Assembly (NCBI GenBank): GCA_020636915.1 | Contig: JACJWV010000012.1 | Span: forward strand, 1 to 64,000 | Reading direction: 5' to 3' | From: Nocardioides sp. | GTDB taxonomy: Bacteria; Actinomycetota; Actinomycetes; Propionibacteriales; Nocardioidaceae | Length of the DNA: 64,000 bases | Shown here: piece by piece, positions 44,619 to 53,378 of the stretch | How positions within the stretch are numbered: the stretch's first letter is position 1 | Layout of the letters: the number at the start of each line of letters is the position of its first letter | Position numbers and translations under genes: made by a program | The notes under the pieces: generated by a model | Database searches by the model: none | Told to the model about the DNA's origin: nothing | The model's input: only the letters and a program-made list of their open reading frames with translations

Positions 44619-45563
44619 GTGGACAGCGCAGACCTGGCAGCCGCCCGGGAGCGGGTACGCCGGCACGTGCCCCCGACCCCGGCCCGCCGCTGGCCGCTCC
44701 TGGAGCGGGCCACCGGGACCGAGACCTGGGTCAAGCACGAGAACCACAACCCGACCGGCGCGTTCAAGGTCCGCGGCGGCGTGAACTTCGCGGCCCGCCT
44801 GGTCGAGGAGGGCGCGGGTGCCGGGCTGGTCTCGGCCAGCCGCGGCAACCACAGCCAGAGCCTCGCGTACGCCGGCGCCGCGTTCGGCGTGCCGGTCACG
44901 ATCGTCGTGCCGGAGGGCAACTCGCCGGACAAGAACGCCGCCACCGAGGCGTTCGGCGCCGAGCTGGTGGTCCACGGGCGCGACTTCCAGGAGGCCCTCG
45001 AGCACGCCCGCGAGCTCGCCGGGCGGCGCGGCCTGACGATCGTGCCGCCGTTCCACCCGTGGCTGGTCGAGGGCGTGGCGACGTACGCCGCCGAGCTGCA
45101 CGAGGACGTCCCGGACCTCGACGTCGTCTACGTGCCCGTCGGCATGGGCAGCGGCATCTGCGCGAACATCGCGGTCCGCGACCTGCTCGGCCGCGCCACC
45201 GAGGTCGTCGGCGTGGTGGCCGAGAACGCCCCGGCGTACGCCCTCTCCTTCGAGGCCGGCGAACCGGTCGCCACCCCTACCGCGGACACGTTCGTCGACG
45301 GCGTGGCCTGCCGGACGCCCGACCCCGAGGCGGTACGCCGCATCGTGGCCGGCGCCGCGCGTGTCGTGCGGGTCGGCGAGCAGGACGCCGCGGACGCGAT
45401 GGCGCTGATGTACCGGAGCACCCACAACCTGCCCGAGCCCGCCGGGTCACTGGCGCTCGCCGGGCTGCTGGCCGAGCGCGAGCGGGTCGCCGGCAGGCGC
45501 GTCGCGATCGTCCAGACCGGCGGGAACGCGGACTTCGACGTGCTCGCGCGCGCCTTCAGCTGA
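44619..45563 (+). CDS. Threonine/serine dehydratase-like PLP enzyme
   Basis: A 314-aa fold-type II PLP enzyme. The Schiff-base lysine is in HNPTGAFKVRGG (about residue 50), the phosphate/substrate loop is SASRGNHSQSLAYA (about 73-86), and the PLP-phosphate glycine region is VGMGSG near 175. It lacks the ACT regulatory domain of biosynthetic IlvA, so it resembles catabolic threonine/serine dehydratases and related lyases. It would deaminate threonine to 2-oxobutyrate or a related hydroxy-amino acid. Its end overlaps the convergent deoR-type gene by 8 bases. Confidence 0.88.
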   Translation: MDSADLAAARERVRRHVPPTPARRWPLLERATGTETWVKHENHNPTGAFKVRGGVNFAARLVEEGAGAGLVSASRGNHSQSLAYAGAAFGVPVTIVVPEGNSPDKNAATEAFGAELVVHGRDFQEALEHARELAGRRGLTIVPPFHPWLVEGVATYAAELHEDVPDLDVVYVPVGMGSGICANIAVRDLLGRATEVVGVVAENAPAYALSFEAGEPVATPTADTFVDGVACRTPDPEAVRRIVAGAARVVRVGEQDAADAMALMYRSTHNLPEPAGSLALAGLLAERERVAGRRVAIVQTGGNADFDVLARAFS

Positions 45564-46308
45564 GCACGCGCACGCCAGCCGCGCGCAGCTCGGCCACGCC
45601 CCGTTCCGGTGCACCCGCGTCGGTGATCACCCCGGCCACGGCCGAGAGAGGCACGACCTCGAACGCCGAGGCGGCGCCGATCTTCTCGCCGCTGCCCAGG
45701 ACGTAGGTCTCGGCCGCGCGGGCGGTCCAGGCCCGCTTGATCGCGGCCTCGTCGGCGTCGCCCGTGGTCAGCCCGGCGGTCGGGTGGATGCCGGTCACGC
45801 CGAGGAAGAACAGGTCCACGCTGACGCGGCCGATCGCCTCGTGCGCGATCGCCCCCGCGGCGACGACCGAGTGCTTGAAGAGCCGCCCTCCGACGATGAT
45901 CACCTCGACGGTCGGGTGGGTGGCGAGCTCGACCGCGATCGTCGGGCTGTGGGTGATCACGGTGGCGCGCAGGTCGGCGGGCAGCCGGCGGGCGAGCTCG
46001 CGCGCCGTCGTACCCCCGTCCACGGCGACCGTCTGGCCGGCACGGACCAGCGCGGCCGCGGTGCGGGCGACCTCGACCTTCGCGCCGGTGCCGATCGCCG
46101 TGCGCGCGGTGAAGTCGGCGACCGCCGGGGACGCCGGCAGCGCGCCGCCGTGCACCCGGTGCAGCAGGCCCTCGGCGGCCAGCTCGCGCAGGTCGCGGCG
46201 GATGGTGTCCTCGGAGAGGTCGAGCTCGGTGGCCAGCTCCTTGGCGACCACCCGTCCCTCCGCGCGGAGAGTGGCGAGGATCAGCTCCTTGCGTTGGGCG
46301 GCGAGCAC
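45556..46308 (-). CDS. DeoR/GlpR family transcriptional regulator
   Basis: A 250-aa repressor. The winged helix is at residues 1-57 (LAAQRKELILATLRAEGRV, then ELDLSEDTIRRDLRELAAEG, LLHRVHGGAL), and the DeoRC phosphosugar-sensing domain at about 75-230 (VAVDGGTTARELARRLP, IIVGGRLFKHSVVAAG, FFLGVTGIHPTAGLTTGDAD). GTG 46308 is chosen because TAGGGT lies 7 bases before it and the protein then starts with the usual LAAQR. It is divergent from the DUF4406 gene; the 69-bp gap has three TGCACG motifs, so it probably represses both sides. The effector is likely a sugar or deoxysugar phosphate. Confidence 0.9.
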   Translation of the reverse strand: MLAAQRKELILATLRAEGRVVAKELATELDLSEDTIRRDLRELAAEGLLHRVHGGALPASPAVADFTARTAIGTGAKVEVARTAAALVRAGQTVAVDGGTTARELARRLPADLRATVITHSPTIAVELATHPTVEVIIVGGRLFKHSVVAAGAIAHEAIGRVSVDLFFLGVTGIHPTAGLTTGDADEAAIKRAWTARAAETYVLGSGEKIGAASAFEVVPLSAVAGVITDAGAPERGVAELRAAGVRVLS

Positions 46309-46334
46309 GGCGCCCACCCTAACCGCTCTGCACG

Positions 46335-46376
46335 AAATATCTTGTTTATGCACGCTTCTGCACGTTATTGTCGTGC
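46335..46376. promoter_or_regulatory. Operator region with TGCACG half-sites, overlapping a -10
   Basis: TGCACG occurs at about 46329, 46350 and 46359. The last forms GCACG-N7-CGTGC (46360-46376), which spans the -10 hexamer TATTGT (46366-46371) of the DUF4406 gene, 6 bases before its ATG. The region is AT-rich compared with its surroundings. Probable binding site of the divergent DeoR-type protein. Confidence 0.6.
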
Positions 46377-46377
46377 C

Positions 46378-46758
46378 ATGACGAAGCCCCTGATGATCCT
46401 GATCGCCGGCCCCTACCGCTCCGGCACCGGCGACGACCCCGAGCGGATGGGCGCCAACCTGGCCGCCCTCGAGACCGCCGCCTGGCCGCTGTTCCGCGCC
46501 GGCCACCTGCCGATGGTCGGCGAGTGGGTCGCGCTGCCGGTGCTCAGCAGCGCCGGCGCCGCCGGACCGCTCGACCCGCTGGCGGAGCAGGTGATGTACC
46601 CGACCGCCGAGCGGCTGCTGCAGCACTGCGACGGGGTGCTCCGCCTGCCGGGTGAGTCGACCGGCGCCGACCAGGACGTGCGGATCGCCCGGGAGCGGGG
46701 GATCCCGGTCTGGCACCGGCTGGAGGACGTGCCGGGGTGTGTCGGGGACGCCGCCTAG
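46378..46758 (+). CDS. DUF4406 protein (nucleoside 2-deoxyribosyltransferase-like fold)
   Basis: A 126-aa Rossmann-like protein. MILIAGPYRSGTGDDPERMG gives the GPYR/GPYxS motif of the 2'-deoxyribosyltransferase superfamily; AAWPLFRAGHLPMVGEWVAL and DGVLRLPGESTGADQDVRIA provide the acidic and C-terminal motifs. Related enzymes cleave or exchange nucleoside N-glycosidic bonds, but DUF4406 itself is uncharacterised. It is controlled by a DeoR-type operator and followed 10 bp later by an endonuclease IV gene, hinting at deoxynucleoside salvage or base damage. Its stop TAG forms part of the next gene's -10 hexamer. Confidence 0.8.
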   Translation: MTKPLMILIAGPYRSGTGDDPERMGANLAALETAAWPLFRAGHLPMVGEWVALPVLSSAGAAGPLDPLAEQVMYPTAERLLQHCDGVLRLPGESTGADQDVRIARERGIPVWHRLEDVPGCVGDAA

Positions 46759-46761
46759 GGT
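46756..46761 (+). promoter_or_regulatory. -10 hexamer for the nfo gene, overlapping a stop codon
   Basis: TAGGGT, 7 bases before the ATG at 46769. The first three bases are the stop codon of the upstream gene. Confidence 0.5.
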
Positions 46762-46768
46762 GGGCCGC

Positions 46769-47575
46769 ATGAGCACCCCGGGAAGCATCGCGATCGGAGC
46801 CCATGTCGAGCAGACCGACCCGATCGCCGAGGCGCAGGCGCGGGGGGTGCCGCACGTGCAGTTCTTCCTCGGCGACCCGCAGGGCTACCAGGGACCCGAG
46901 ATCCGGTACGCCGGCGGCGCCGACGCCCTGCGCGCCGACGCCGAGGCGGCGGGTGTCGGGCTCTACGTCCACGCGCCCTACATCGTCAACGTCGCCACCA
47001 CCAACAACCGGATCCGCATCCCCAGCCGCAAGCTGCTCCAGCAGCACGTCGATGCGGCGGCCGCGATCGGCGCGCGCGGGCTCATCGTGCACGGCGGCCA
47101 CGTCAACAAGGCCGACGATCCCGAGAAGGGCTTCGACAACTGGCGCAAGGCGGTCGAGGCGGTCGACCTCAAGCTGCCGCTGCTCATCGAGAACACCGCC
47201 GGCGGCGACAACGCGATGACCCGCTACCTCGACCGCATCGGCCGGGTGTGGGACGCGATCTCCACCACCGAGCAGTTCGACCTCGTCGGCTTCTGCCTCG
47301 ACACCTGCCACGCCCATGCCGGCGGCAACGCGCTGGAGACCCTGGTCGACGACGTCCGCAAGCTCACCGGCCGCATCGACCTCGTGCACTGCAACGACAG
47401 CCGCGACGCCTTCGACTCCGGCGCCGACCGGCACGCCAACCTCGGAGCGGGCCAGGTCGACGCCGACCTGCTCGCCGCGGTCGTCCGCGACGCCGGCGCG
47501 CCGGTGGTCCTGGAGACCCCGGGCGGCGCGGCCGAGCACGCCGCCGACGCCGCCTGGCTGCGCGCGCGCCTCTAG
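46769..47575 (+). CDS. nfo: Deoxyribonuclease IV (endonuclease IV) TIM-barrel family
   Basis: A 268-aa AP endonuclease-like TIM barrel with the full trinuclear zinc site: YVHAPYIVN, RGLIVHGGHV, LPLLIENTAGG (Glu), GFCLDTCHAHAGG (Asp/His), DLVHCNDSRDAF, DRHANLGAG (Asp/His) and VVLETPGG (Glu). Endonuclease IV cleaves the backbone 5' of abasic sites during base excision repair. Its stop codon TAG lies in the CTAG target at which the IS element inserted; because CTAG is duplicated, the reading frame and stop are preserved. Confidence 0.92.
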   Translation: MSTPGSIAIGAHVEQTDPIAEAQARGVPHVQFFLGDPQGYQGPEIRYAGGADALRADAEAAGVGLYVHAPYIVNVATTNNRIRIPSRKLLQQHVDAAAAIGARGLIVHGGHVNKADDPEKGFDNWRKAVEAVDLKLPLLIENTAGGDNAMTRYLDRIGRVWDAISTTEQFDLVGFCLDTCHAHAGGNALETLVDDVRKLTGRIDLVHCNDSRDAFDSGADRHANLGAGQVDADLLAAVVRDAGAPVVLETPGGAAEHAADAAWLRARL

Positions 47576-49515
47576 GAGACTGCTGAACAAAGGCGCGCCT
47601 CCCGGGGTCGTCGGGGCGACCCTGAAATCCTGAGGGCATGCAGGGTGAGTCCGATCGGCAGCGTGAGCTGCTGGACGTGGAGTCGTCCGCCTGCTGGGCA
47701 TCTGCTCGGCTGGCCGGACAAAACCTCGCCCCGGTGACGCGTCGCTGGCCTTCGGCACGCGGACCGGTTGTTCCCGGCGGCGTTGTTCGCCGACCTGTTC
47801 CCCTCGGTGCGGGGTCGGCCCTCGATCCCGGGCGAGGTGATCGCCTCGGTGATCGTGGCAGGCGCTGTGCCAGGCCGCTCGGTCGACGACCGTGAAGCGG
47901 TCGACGCGTTGACCTTCGACCTGCGGTGTGGAAGGCGGCGTGCGGGTACGCGATCGACGGGGAAGGGCTTCGATCCTCGACGTTGACCTACTGGCGGCGC
48001 CGACTGGCAGCGCCAGCGACTCGTCCGCAGCGGATCTTCGAGCGTGGTCCGCCGAGGTGGATCGACCGAAACCGGGCGCGGTGGCCGGCGAGACGCGCCG
48101 CGCGCTGGACTCCACCATCCTCGACGACGCGGTCGCCGTCAGGGACACCGTGACCCAGCTGAGCGCCCAGATCCGCCGGGTCGGGCCCGTGGTGCCCGAC
48201 GACCGAGCGCTGTGATCGCCCACCGAGTGCACCCGGCTGGCGGGGTTGACCAGGCGCGACCTGTGACAAGCCGGGCAAGCCGCGAGTCGCGTGGGACGAC
48301 AACAGCCGCCCGCGACGAGCTCGGCCTCCGCGCGCCTGGCTCGGCGACGCCGTCGCGCTGCTGGCTGCCCTAGATGCTCAGGTCGGGCTCTCGAGGCGAT
48401 CGATAAGGCTGGCGGGAAGCCGGCTGAGGCCGTCGCGCTGCTGGCCCTCCTGGTGGCCGGGCAGGACGTCGAGCCAGGCCGGGACCTGATGGCACCGACG
48501 GCCGGTGGCGGATCGCGCGCACGACCGCGCCGGTCGCCGGTGATGTCTCGACCGTGGGCCCCGACACCCGCCACGCACACAAGACCCGCGGGCGTCGCCG
48601 GACGGCTTCAGGCCCACGTGGTGGTCGAGCTGCGACACCCGGCTGACCACCGTCGCTTGAAGCTGACGCGACCAACGGCTGGGCCAACTCCGACGCCAAC
48701 GTCGGCCGCGGAACTGGTCACCACCGACGCAACGGTCGCTCGCCGGACCACCTCGAGGTCCTGGGCGACTCGGCGCCGGCGCCACCGGCGACGCGCCTGG
48801 CGCCCTGCACGGCAAGCTGAAGTGGACGCCATGCTGCTCAAGCCCTGGCCGATCAAGCCCGCAGTCCAGGACGGATTCACCATCGACGACTTCGTCCATG
48901 GCCCCGCACCGCGACGGTGACCTGCCCGGCCGGAGTGACCCGGCAGATCACCAGGACCCGTAAGGCCGTGTTCGGGATCGCCTCGCCCGAGTGTCCGCTG
49001 CGTGCACGATGCACGACCGCATCAACAATGTCGGCACCACGATCGAACTGCATCCTCACGATCCTGCGCAGCCAACGCGAGCACCGCCGACGCCGGCCGC
49101 CGCCGACGAAGCGGGTTCCAAACCACGGCATCGACAGCACCGCCCGATGGTCGAACGCAGGCATCGCCTGGCGGTCGAGGCGGCGACCCGGCGCTGCGCG
49201 TCCGAGGGGTGGCCGGCGCTGGCAACAACTGGCTCCACCCGGCGCGTCGCCGCCCTCAACCTGCGCCGACTCCTCACCATGGGACTCACCGTCCAGGACG
49301 AGACCTGGGTCCTGACCTGACCAGCCCGACAGGCCGGCCCACCGCCCCTGTGACCGGCCACAGCGCCGCCCACAACGGCACAGAGGCGGCGATGCGACCC
49401 CGTCTCGCAACCCACAGCGCCAACCCAACCGCCACCTCGACGGCCAACCTGTAGCGCTCCAACGCCGCCAAACCACAACTCCAGCGCCACCAAGGACGCC
49501 TTGTTCAGCAGTCTC
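47576..49515 (+). mobile_element. Decayed IS1182-type insertion sequence, 1940 bp
   Basis: The left end GAGACTGCTGAACAA (47576-47590) and the right end, read inward from 49515, share the same 15 bases, then GGCG with a one-base offset. CTAG flanks both ends (47572-47575 and 49516-49519), a 4-bp target duplication. The interior encodes a broken IS1182-family transposase. Intact ends with a wrecked gene mean the copy can move only if helped in trans. 49321-49493 holds no gene. Confidence 0.9.
47638..49320 (+). pseudogene. IS1182 family transposase remnant
   Basis: Transposase pieces recur in family order but in changing frames: MQGESDRQRELLDVES (from 47638), FPAALFADLFPSVRGRPSIP (from 47771), TLTYWRRRLAA (about 47978), TRRALDSTILDDAVAVRDT (about 48100), LLALLVAGQDVEP (about 48440), LKPWPIKPAVQDGFTIDDFV (about 48838), TCPAGVTRQITRTRKAVFGI (about 48918) and VAALNLRRLLTMGLTVQDE (about 49246, to the TGA at 49318). 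At least five frameshifts and some internal losses separate them, including in the catalytic DDE region. Not functional. Confidence 0.9.
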
Positions 49516-49617
49516 CTAGGTCTCGCCCCGGCGGAACTCGCCCGCCGCCCGCGCGGACCGCCCGCCTGCCTCCGGACGCCGGGGAGGGCGAGTGGGCGGC
49601 GGCGAGGTCAGGGGCGA

Positions 49618-49956
49618 GACGACGGAATACGAGGGTGGACGACCAAGCTTCGTCGTCCCGCCCCGGATTTCGTCGGCCGGCCGACAAAACTCGCCCCCGG
49701 TGACCGGGCGCTCGCGTCCTTCGGGGGCGGGACGACGGAATACGAGGGTGGACGACCAAGCTTCGTCGTCCCGGCTCGGATTTCGTCGGCCGGCCGACAG
49801 AACTCGCCCCCGGTGACCGGCCGCTCGCGTCCTTCGGGGGCGGGACGACGGAATACGAGGATGGACGACGAACCTTCGTCGTCCCGCCTCGGATTTCGTC
49901 GGCCGGCCGACAAAACTCGCCGCCGGTGATCGGGCAATCGCGGTCAGGGGAGAGGT
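49618..49956. repeat. Three tandem 113-bp repeats
   Basis: Units start at 49618, 49731 and 49844, an exact period of 113 bp. Each contains GACGACGGAATACGAGG, CGTCGTCC, the 14-bp palindrome GTCGGCCGGCCGAC followed by AAAACTCGCC-type sequence, and CGCGTCCTTCGGGGGC. Copies 1 and 2 differ at few positions and copy 3 decays toward its end. The arms GGGACGACG and CGTCGTCCC allow a hairpin per unit. A partial unit lies at about 49530-49552. The 49520-50028 gap contains no gene. Confidence 0.9.
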
Positions 49957-50028
49957 AGGCGGACGGGTCACAGGTGACCCACAGACCGGCCACACCGCAG
50001 GGCCAAGGGCCGACGCGACGGTGGGGTC

Positions 50029-52137
50029 ATGAGCACCGCGACCCTCACCGAGCGCCCAGTCCCCGCGCCCCCGGCCCCTCCCCCGACCGCCCCCGAGCGC
50101 TGGTACCCCCCGACACTCGCCGGGCTGTTGCTGGGCACCGCCGTCCTCTACCTGTGGGGCCTGGGCGAGTCCGGGTGGGCCAACAGCTTCTACAGCGCCG
50201 CCGCCCAGGCCGGGTCGGAGTCGTGGAAGGCGTTCTTCTTCGGCTCCTCCGACGCCGCGAACAGCATCACCGTCGACAAGACGCCGCTGTCGCTGTGGCC
50301 GATGGCCCTGTCGGTCCGCGTCTTCGGGCTGTCGTCCTGGTCGATCCTGGTACCGCAGGCGGTCGAGGGCGTCCTCGCCGTCTGGCTCCTGGTCGCGACG
50401 GTACGGCGTACCGCCCGCTCGTCCGCGGCCGGACTGCTCGCCGGTGCCACGATGGCGCTCACCCCCGTCGCCGTGCTGATGTTCCGCTTCAACAACCCCG
50501 ACGCGATGCTGGTGCTGCTGCTGGTCGCCTCGGCCTACGCGACCCTGCGCGCCGTCGAGTCCGGCGTCCGGCACCCGGTGCGGTGGCTGGCACTCGCCGG
50601 CGCCCTGGTCGGCCTGGCGTTCCTCACCAAGATGATGCAGGCGTTCCTCGTGCTGCCGGCCCTCGCGCTGGTCTACCTGGTCGCCGGGCAGCCGGCGGTG
50701 CTCCGGCGCCTGGGTCACCTGCTCGTCGCGTTCGGCGCGATGATCGCGGCCGCCGGCTGGTGGGTCGCGATCGTCTCCCTGTGGCCCGCGGCCAGCCGGC
50801 CCTACATCGGCGGCTCGCAGGACAACTCGATCCTCGAGCTCACCCTCGGCTACAACGGCTTCGGCCGGCTGACCGGCGACGAGACCGGCTCGGTCGGCGG
50901 TGGCGGGGCCGGCGGACCCGGCGCCGGACCCGGCGGCGCGGGCGGCTCGATGTGGGGCCAGACCGGGATCACCCGGCTGCTCGACGGCGAGATCGGCGGG
51001 CAGGTCGCCTGGCTGCTGCCGTCGGCGCTGGTCCTGCTGGTCGCCGGCCTCTGGCTGACCCGCCGCGCCGCTCGCACCGACCTGGCCCGCGCCGGGCTGA
51101 TCGTCTGGGGCGGCTGGCTGCTGGTCACGGCGCTGACCTTCAGCTTCATGGCCGGCATCTTCCACGCCTACTACACCGTCGCCCTGGCGCCCGCGATCGC
51201 CGCCCTCGTCGGGATCGGCGCCGCACTCGTCTGGCAGCACCGCCGGTCGCCGGTCGCGGCCGGCGCCGCAGCGCTCGCCGTCGCGGCCGCCGCGGTGACC
51301 GGGTTCGTGCTGCTCGGCCGCAGCCCCGACTTCGTGCCCTGGTTGCGCTGGGTGGTCCTGGTGCTCGGCCTGGTGTCGGCCGTCACTCTCGCCGCGATCC
51401 GCTTCCTGCCTCGCCGGGTCGCGCTCGTCGCGGCCGCCGTGGCGGTCGCCGCGTCGCTGGCCGGGCCGGCGTCGTACGCCGTCCAGACGGCCGCGACCGC
51501 GCACACCGGGTCGATCCCGACGGCCGGCCCCGCGGTCACCTCCGGCGGACCCGGCGGCGGACCCGGCGGCGGACCCGGCGGCGGACCCGGCGGCGCACCC
51601 GGCGGCGCACCCGGCGCCTTCGGCGGTCCCCCGGCAGGGATGCAGCAGGGCACCCCGGGCACCCCGGGCGCCCAGGGCATGACGCCCCCGCAGGGCATGC
51701 CGGGCGGTGGCCAGGGCATGCCGCTGGGCATCCCCGGGGGCGCCGGCGGGCTGCTCGAGAGCAGCGAGCCGAGCGCCGAGCTGACCGCGCTGCTCGAGCA
51801 GGACGCCGACTCCTACACCTGGGTCGCCGCTGCCGTCGGGTCCAACTCCGCGGCGGGCTACCAGCTCGCGACGCAGGAGCCGGTGATGGCGATCGGTGGC
51901 TTCAACGGCTCCGACCCGAGCCCGACGCTCGAGGAGTTCCAGCAGTACGTCGCCGACGGCGAGATCCACTGGTTCATCGGTGGCGGCGGCTTCGGCCGGT
52001 CGATGGGTGGCAGCAGCTCCAGCAGCGACATCGCGTCCTGGGTCGAGGAGAACTTCGACGCCTCGACCGTCGACGGGGTCACCGTCTACGACCTCTCATC
52101 GGGGGCGACGACCGGGACGACGGGAGTCGCCTCGTGA
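50029..52137 (+). CDS. GT39/ArnT-like polyprenyl-phosphate glycosyltransferase
   Basis: A 702-aa membrane enzyme. About 11-12 membrane segments begin near residue 28 (TLAGLLLGTAVLYLWGLGES). The first loop has GWANSFYSAAAQAGSESWKA and the conserved VDKTPLSLWPMALSVRVFG, the equivalent of the DKPPLxYW motif. Two glycine-rich linkers interrupt it: about 287-305 and a GGPGGG array near 505-528. The C-terminal extracytoplasmic domain (about 580-690) is globular. It should transfer a sugar from a polyprenyl-phosphate donor to an exported acceptor. It overlaps the next gene by four bases (GTGA). Confidence 0.9.
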   Translation: MSTATLTERPVPAPPAPPPTAPERWYPPTLAGLLLGTAVLYLWGLGESGWANSFYSAAAQAGSESWKAFFFGSSDAANSITVDKTPLSLWPMALSVRVFGLSSWSILVPQAVEGVLAVWLLVATVRRTARSSAAGLLAGATMALTPVAVLMFRFNNPDAMLVLLLVASAYATLRAVESGVRHPVRWLALAGALVGLAFLTKMMQAFLVLPALALVYLVAGQPAVLRRLGHLLVAFGAMIAAAGWWVAIVSLWPAASRPYIGGSQDNSILELTLGYNGFGRLTGDETGSVGGGGAGGPGAGPGGAGGSMWGQTGITRLLDGEIGGQVAWLLPSALVLLVAGLWLTRRAARTDLARAGLIVWGGWLLVTALTFSFMAGIFHAYYTVALAPAIAALVGIGAALVWQHRRSPVAAGAAALAVAAAAVTGFVLLGRSPDFVPWLRWVVLVLGLVSAVTLAAIRFLPRRVALVAAAVAVAASLAGPASYAVQTAATAHTGSIPTAGPAVTSGGPGGGPGGGPGGGPGGAPGGAPGAFGGPPAGMQQGTPGTPGAQGMTPPQGMPGGGQGMPLGIPGGAGGLLESSEPSAELTALLEQDADSYTWVAAAVGSNSAAGYQLATQEPVMAIGGFNGSDPSPTLEEFQQYVADGEIHWFIGGGGFGRSMGGSSSSSDIASWVEENFDASTVDGVTVYDLSSGATTGTTGVAS
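51543..51614 (+). repeat. 12-bp coding repeat in the GT39 gene
   Basis: About six tandem copies of GGCGGACCCGGC and close variants encode a Gly-Pro-Gly linker. The length is likely to vary among strains. Confidence 0.8.
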
Positions 52138-53378
52138 CCGCCGAGATCCGCGCCGACGCCGTGACGGACGCCGACATCAGCACCGTGATCCTGGACGTGG
52201 TGGTGCCGGTCTACAACGAGGAGCGCGACCTCGCCGCGTCGGTGGACCGGCTCCTCGACCACCTCGCGACGCTGCCGTGGTCCTACCGCGTCACGATCGC
52301 CGACAACGCGAGCACCGACGCCACGGCGATCATCGCCCGGCGGCTGGCCCACACCCACCCGCACGTCGAGGTCGTGCACCTGGCCGAGAAGGGCCGCGGC
52401 CGGGCGCTCAAGCGGGTGTGGACCGGGTCGGACGCCGCCGTGCTGGTCTACATGGACGTCGACCTGTCCACCGACCTCAATGCGCTGCTGCCCCTGGTCG
52501 CACCCCTCATCAGCGGCCACTCCGACCTGGCGATCGGCACCCGCCTCGCACGCGGCTCGCGGGTGCACCGGGGCCCGAAGCGGGAGGTGATCTCGCGGTC
52601 CTACAACCTGCTGCTGCGCGGCACGCTGCGCGCGCGCTTCTCCGACGCGCAGTGCGGGTTCAAGGCCATCCGCGCGGACGTGGCGCGCGAGGTGCTGCCG
52701 CTCGTGGAGGACGACGCCTGGTTCTTCGACACCGAGCTCCTGGTCCTCGCCGAGCGCGCCGGCCTGCGCATCCACGAGGTCCCCGTCGACTGGGTCGACG
52801 ACCCGGACAGCACCGTCGACATCGTGCGTACGGCGCTCGACGACCTGCGCGGCGTCGTACGCCTCGGACGCGGCCTGGTGTCCGGTCGGCTGCCGGTGCG
52901 CGAGGTCGCCGAACGGCTCGGCCGGGCCTCGGCCGACGCCGGCAGCGGACGGCTCGGGATGCAGCTGGCGATGTTCGCGATGGTGGGCGCCGCGTCGACC
53001 CTGGCGTACGCCGTCCTCTACGTGCTGCTGCGCGGCCCGTTCCCGGCGTTCACCGCGAACCTGCTGGCGCTGCTGCTGACGGCCGTCGCCAACACCGCGG
53101 CCAACCGGCGGCTGACCTTCGGCGTCCGCGGCCGCCACGACGCGCTGCGCCACCAGGTGCAGGGGCTGGTGGTCTTCGCCGTCGGCCTGGCCGTCACGAG
53201 CGGGTCGCTGTGGCTGCTGCAGGCGACCGGCTCCACCAGCCGCGTCCTGGAGGTTGCGGTGCTGACCGCCGCCAACCTCGCGGTGACCGTGGGCCGGTTC
53301 GTGGCGATGCGCAGCTGGGTGTTCGTGCGGGGACGGCGGTCAGCCGACCTGCACGAGCAGGTCACGGACCTCGCCTGA
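52134..53378 (+). CDS. GT2 family glycosyltransferase fused to GtrA domain
   Basis: A 414-aa protein. The N-terminal GT-A domain (about 18-250) has VVVPVYNEERDLAASVDRLL, IADNASTDATA, the DxD motif VYMDVDLSTDL, GTRLARGSRV and SDAQCGFKAIR as in DPM1/GtrB-type polyprenyl-phosphate sugar synthases. The C-terminal GtrA domain (about 280-405) has four membrane segments starting QLAMFAMVGAASTLAYAVL. It should load a sugar on a polyprenyl phosphate and help flip it, supplying the GT39 enzyme upstream. GTG lies in the GT39 stop codon, so the two are coupled. Confidence 0.92.
   Translation: MTAEIRADAVTDADISTVILDVVVPVYNEERDLAASVDRLLDHLATLPWSYRVTIADNASTDATAIIARRLAHTHPHVEVVHLAEKGRGRALKRVWTGSDAAVLVYMDVDLSTDLNALLPLVAPLISGHSDLAIGTRLARGSRVHRGPKREVISRSYNLLLRGTLRARFSDAQCGFKAIRADVAREVLPLVEDDAWFFDTELLVLAERAGLRIHEVPVDWVDDPDSTVDIVRTALDDLRGVVRLGRGLVSGRLPVREVAERLGRASADAGSGRLGMQLAMFAMVGAASTLAYAVLYVLLRGPFPAFTANLLALLLTAVANTAANRRLTFGVRGRHDALRHQVQGLVVFAVGLAVTSGSLWLLQATGSTSRVLEVAVLTAANLAVTVGRFVAMRSWVFVRGRRSADLHEQVTDLA

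Noticed and set aside
47768..48920. Functional transposase or separate small genes within the IS
   Set aside because: The pieces align in order to one transposase family but in different frames.
49618..49956. CRISPR array
   Set aside because: The repeat is 113 bp and contiguous without unique spacers, and no cas genes are present.
49516..50028. Small proteins encoded in the tandem-repeat region
   Set aside because: Frames on both strands simply translate the 113-bp repeat, and repeat-derived Arg/Pro/Ser sequence has no start signals.
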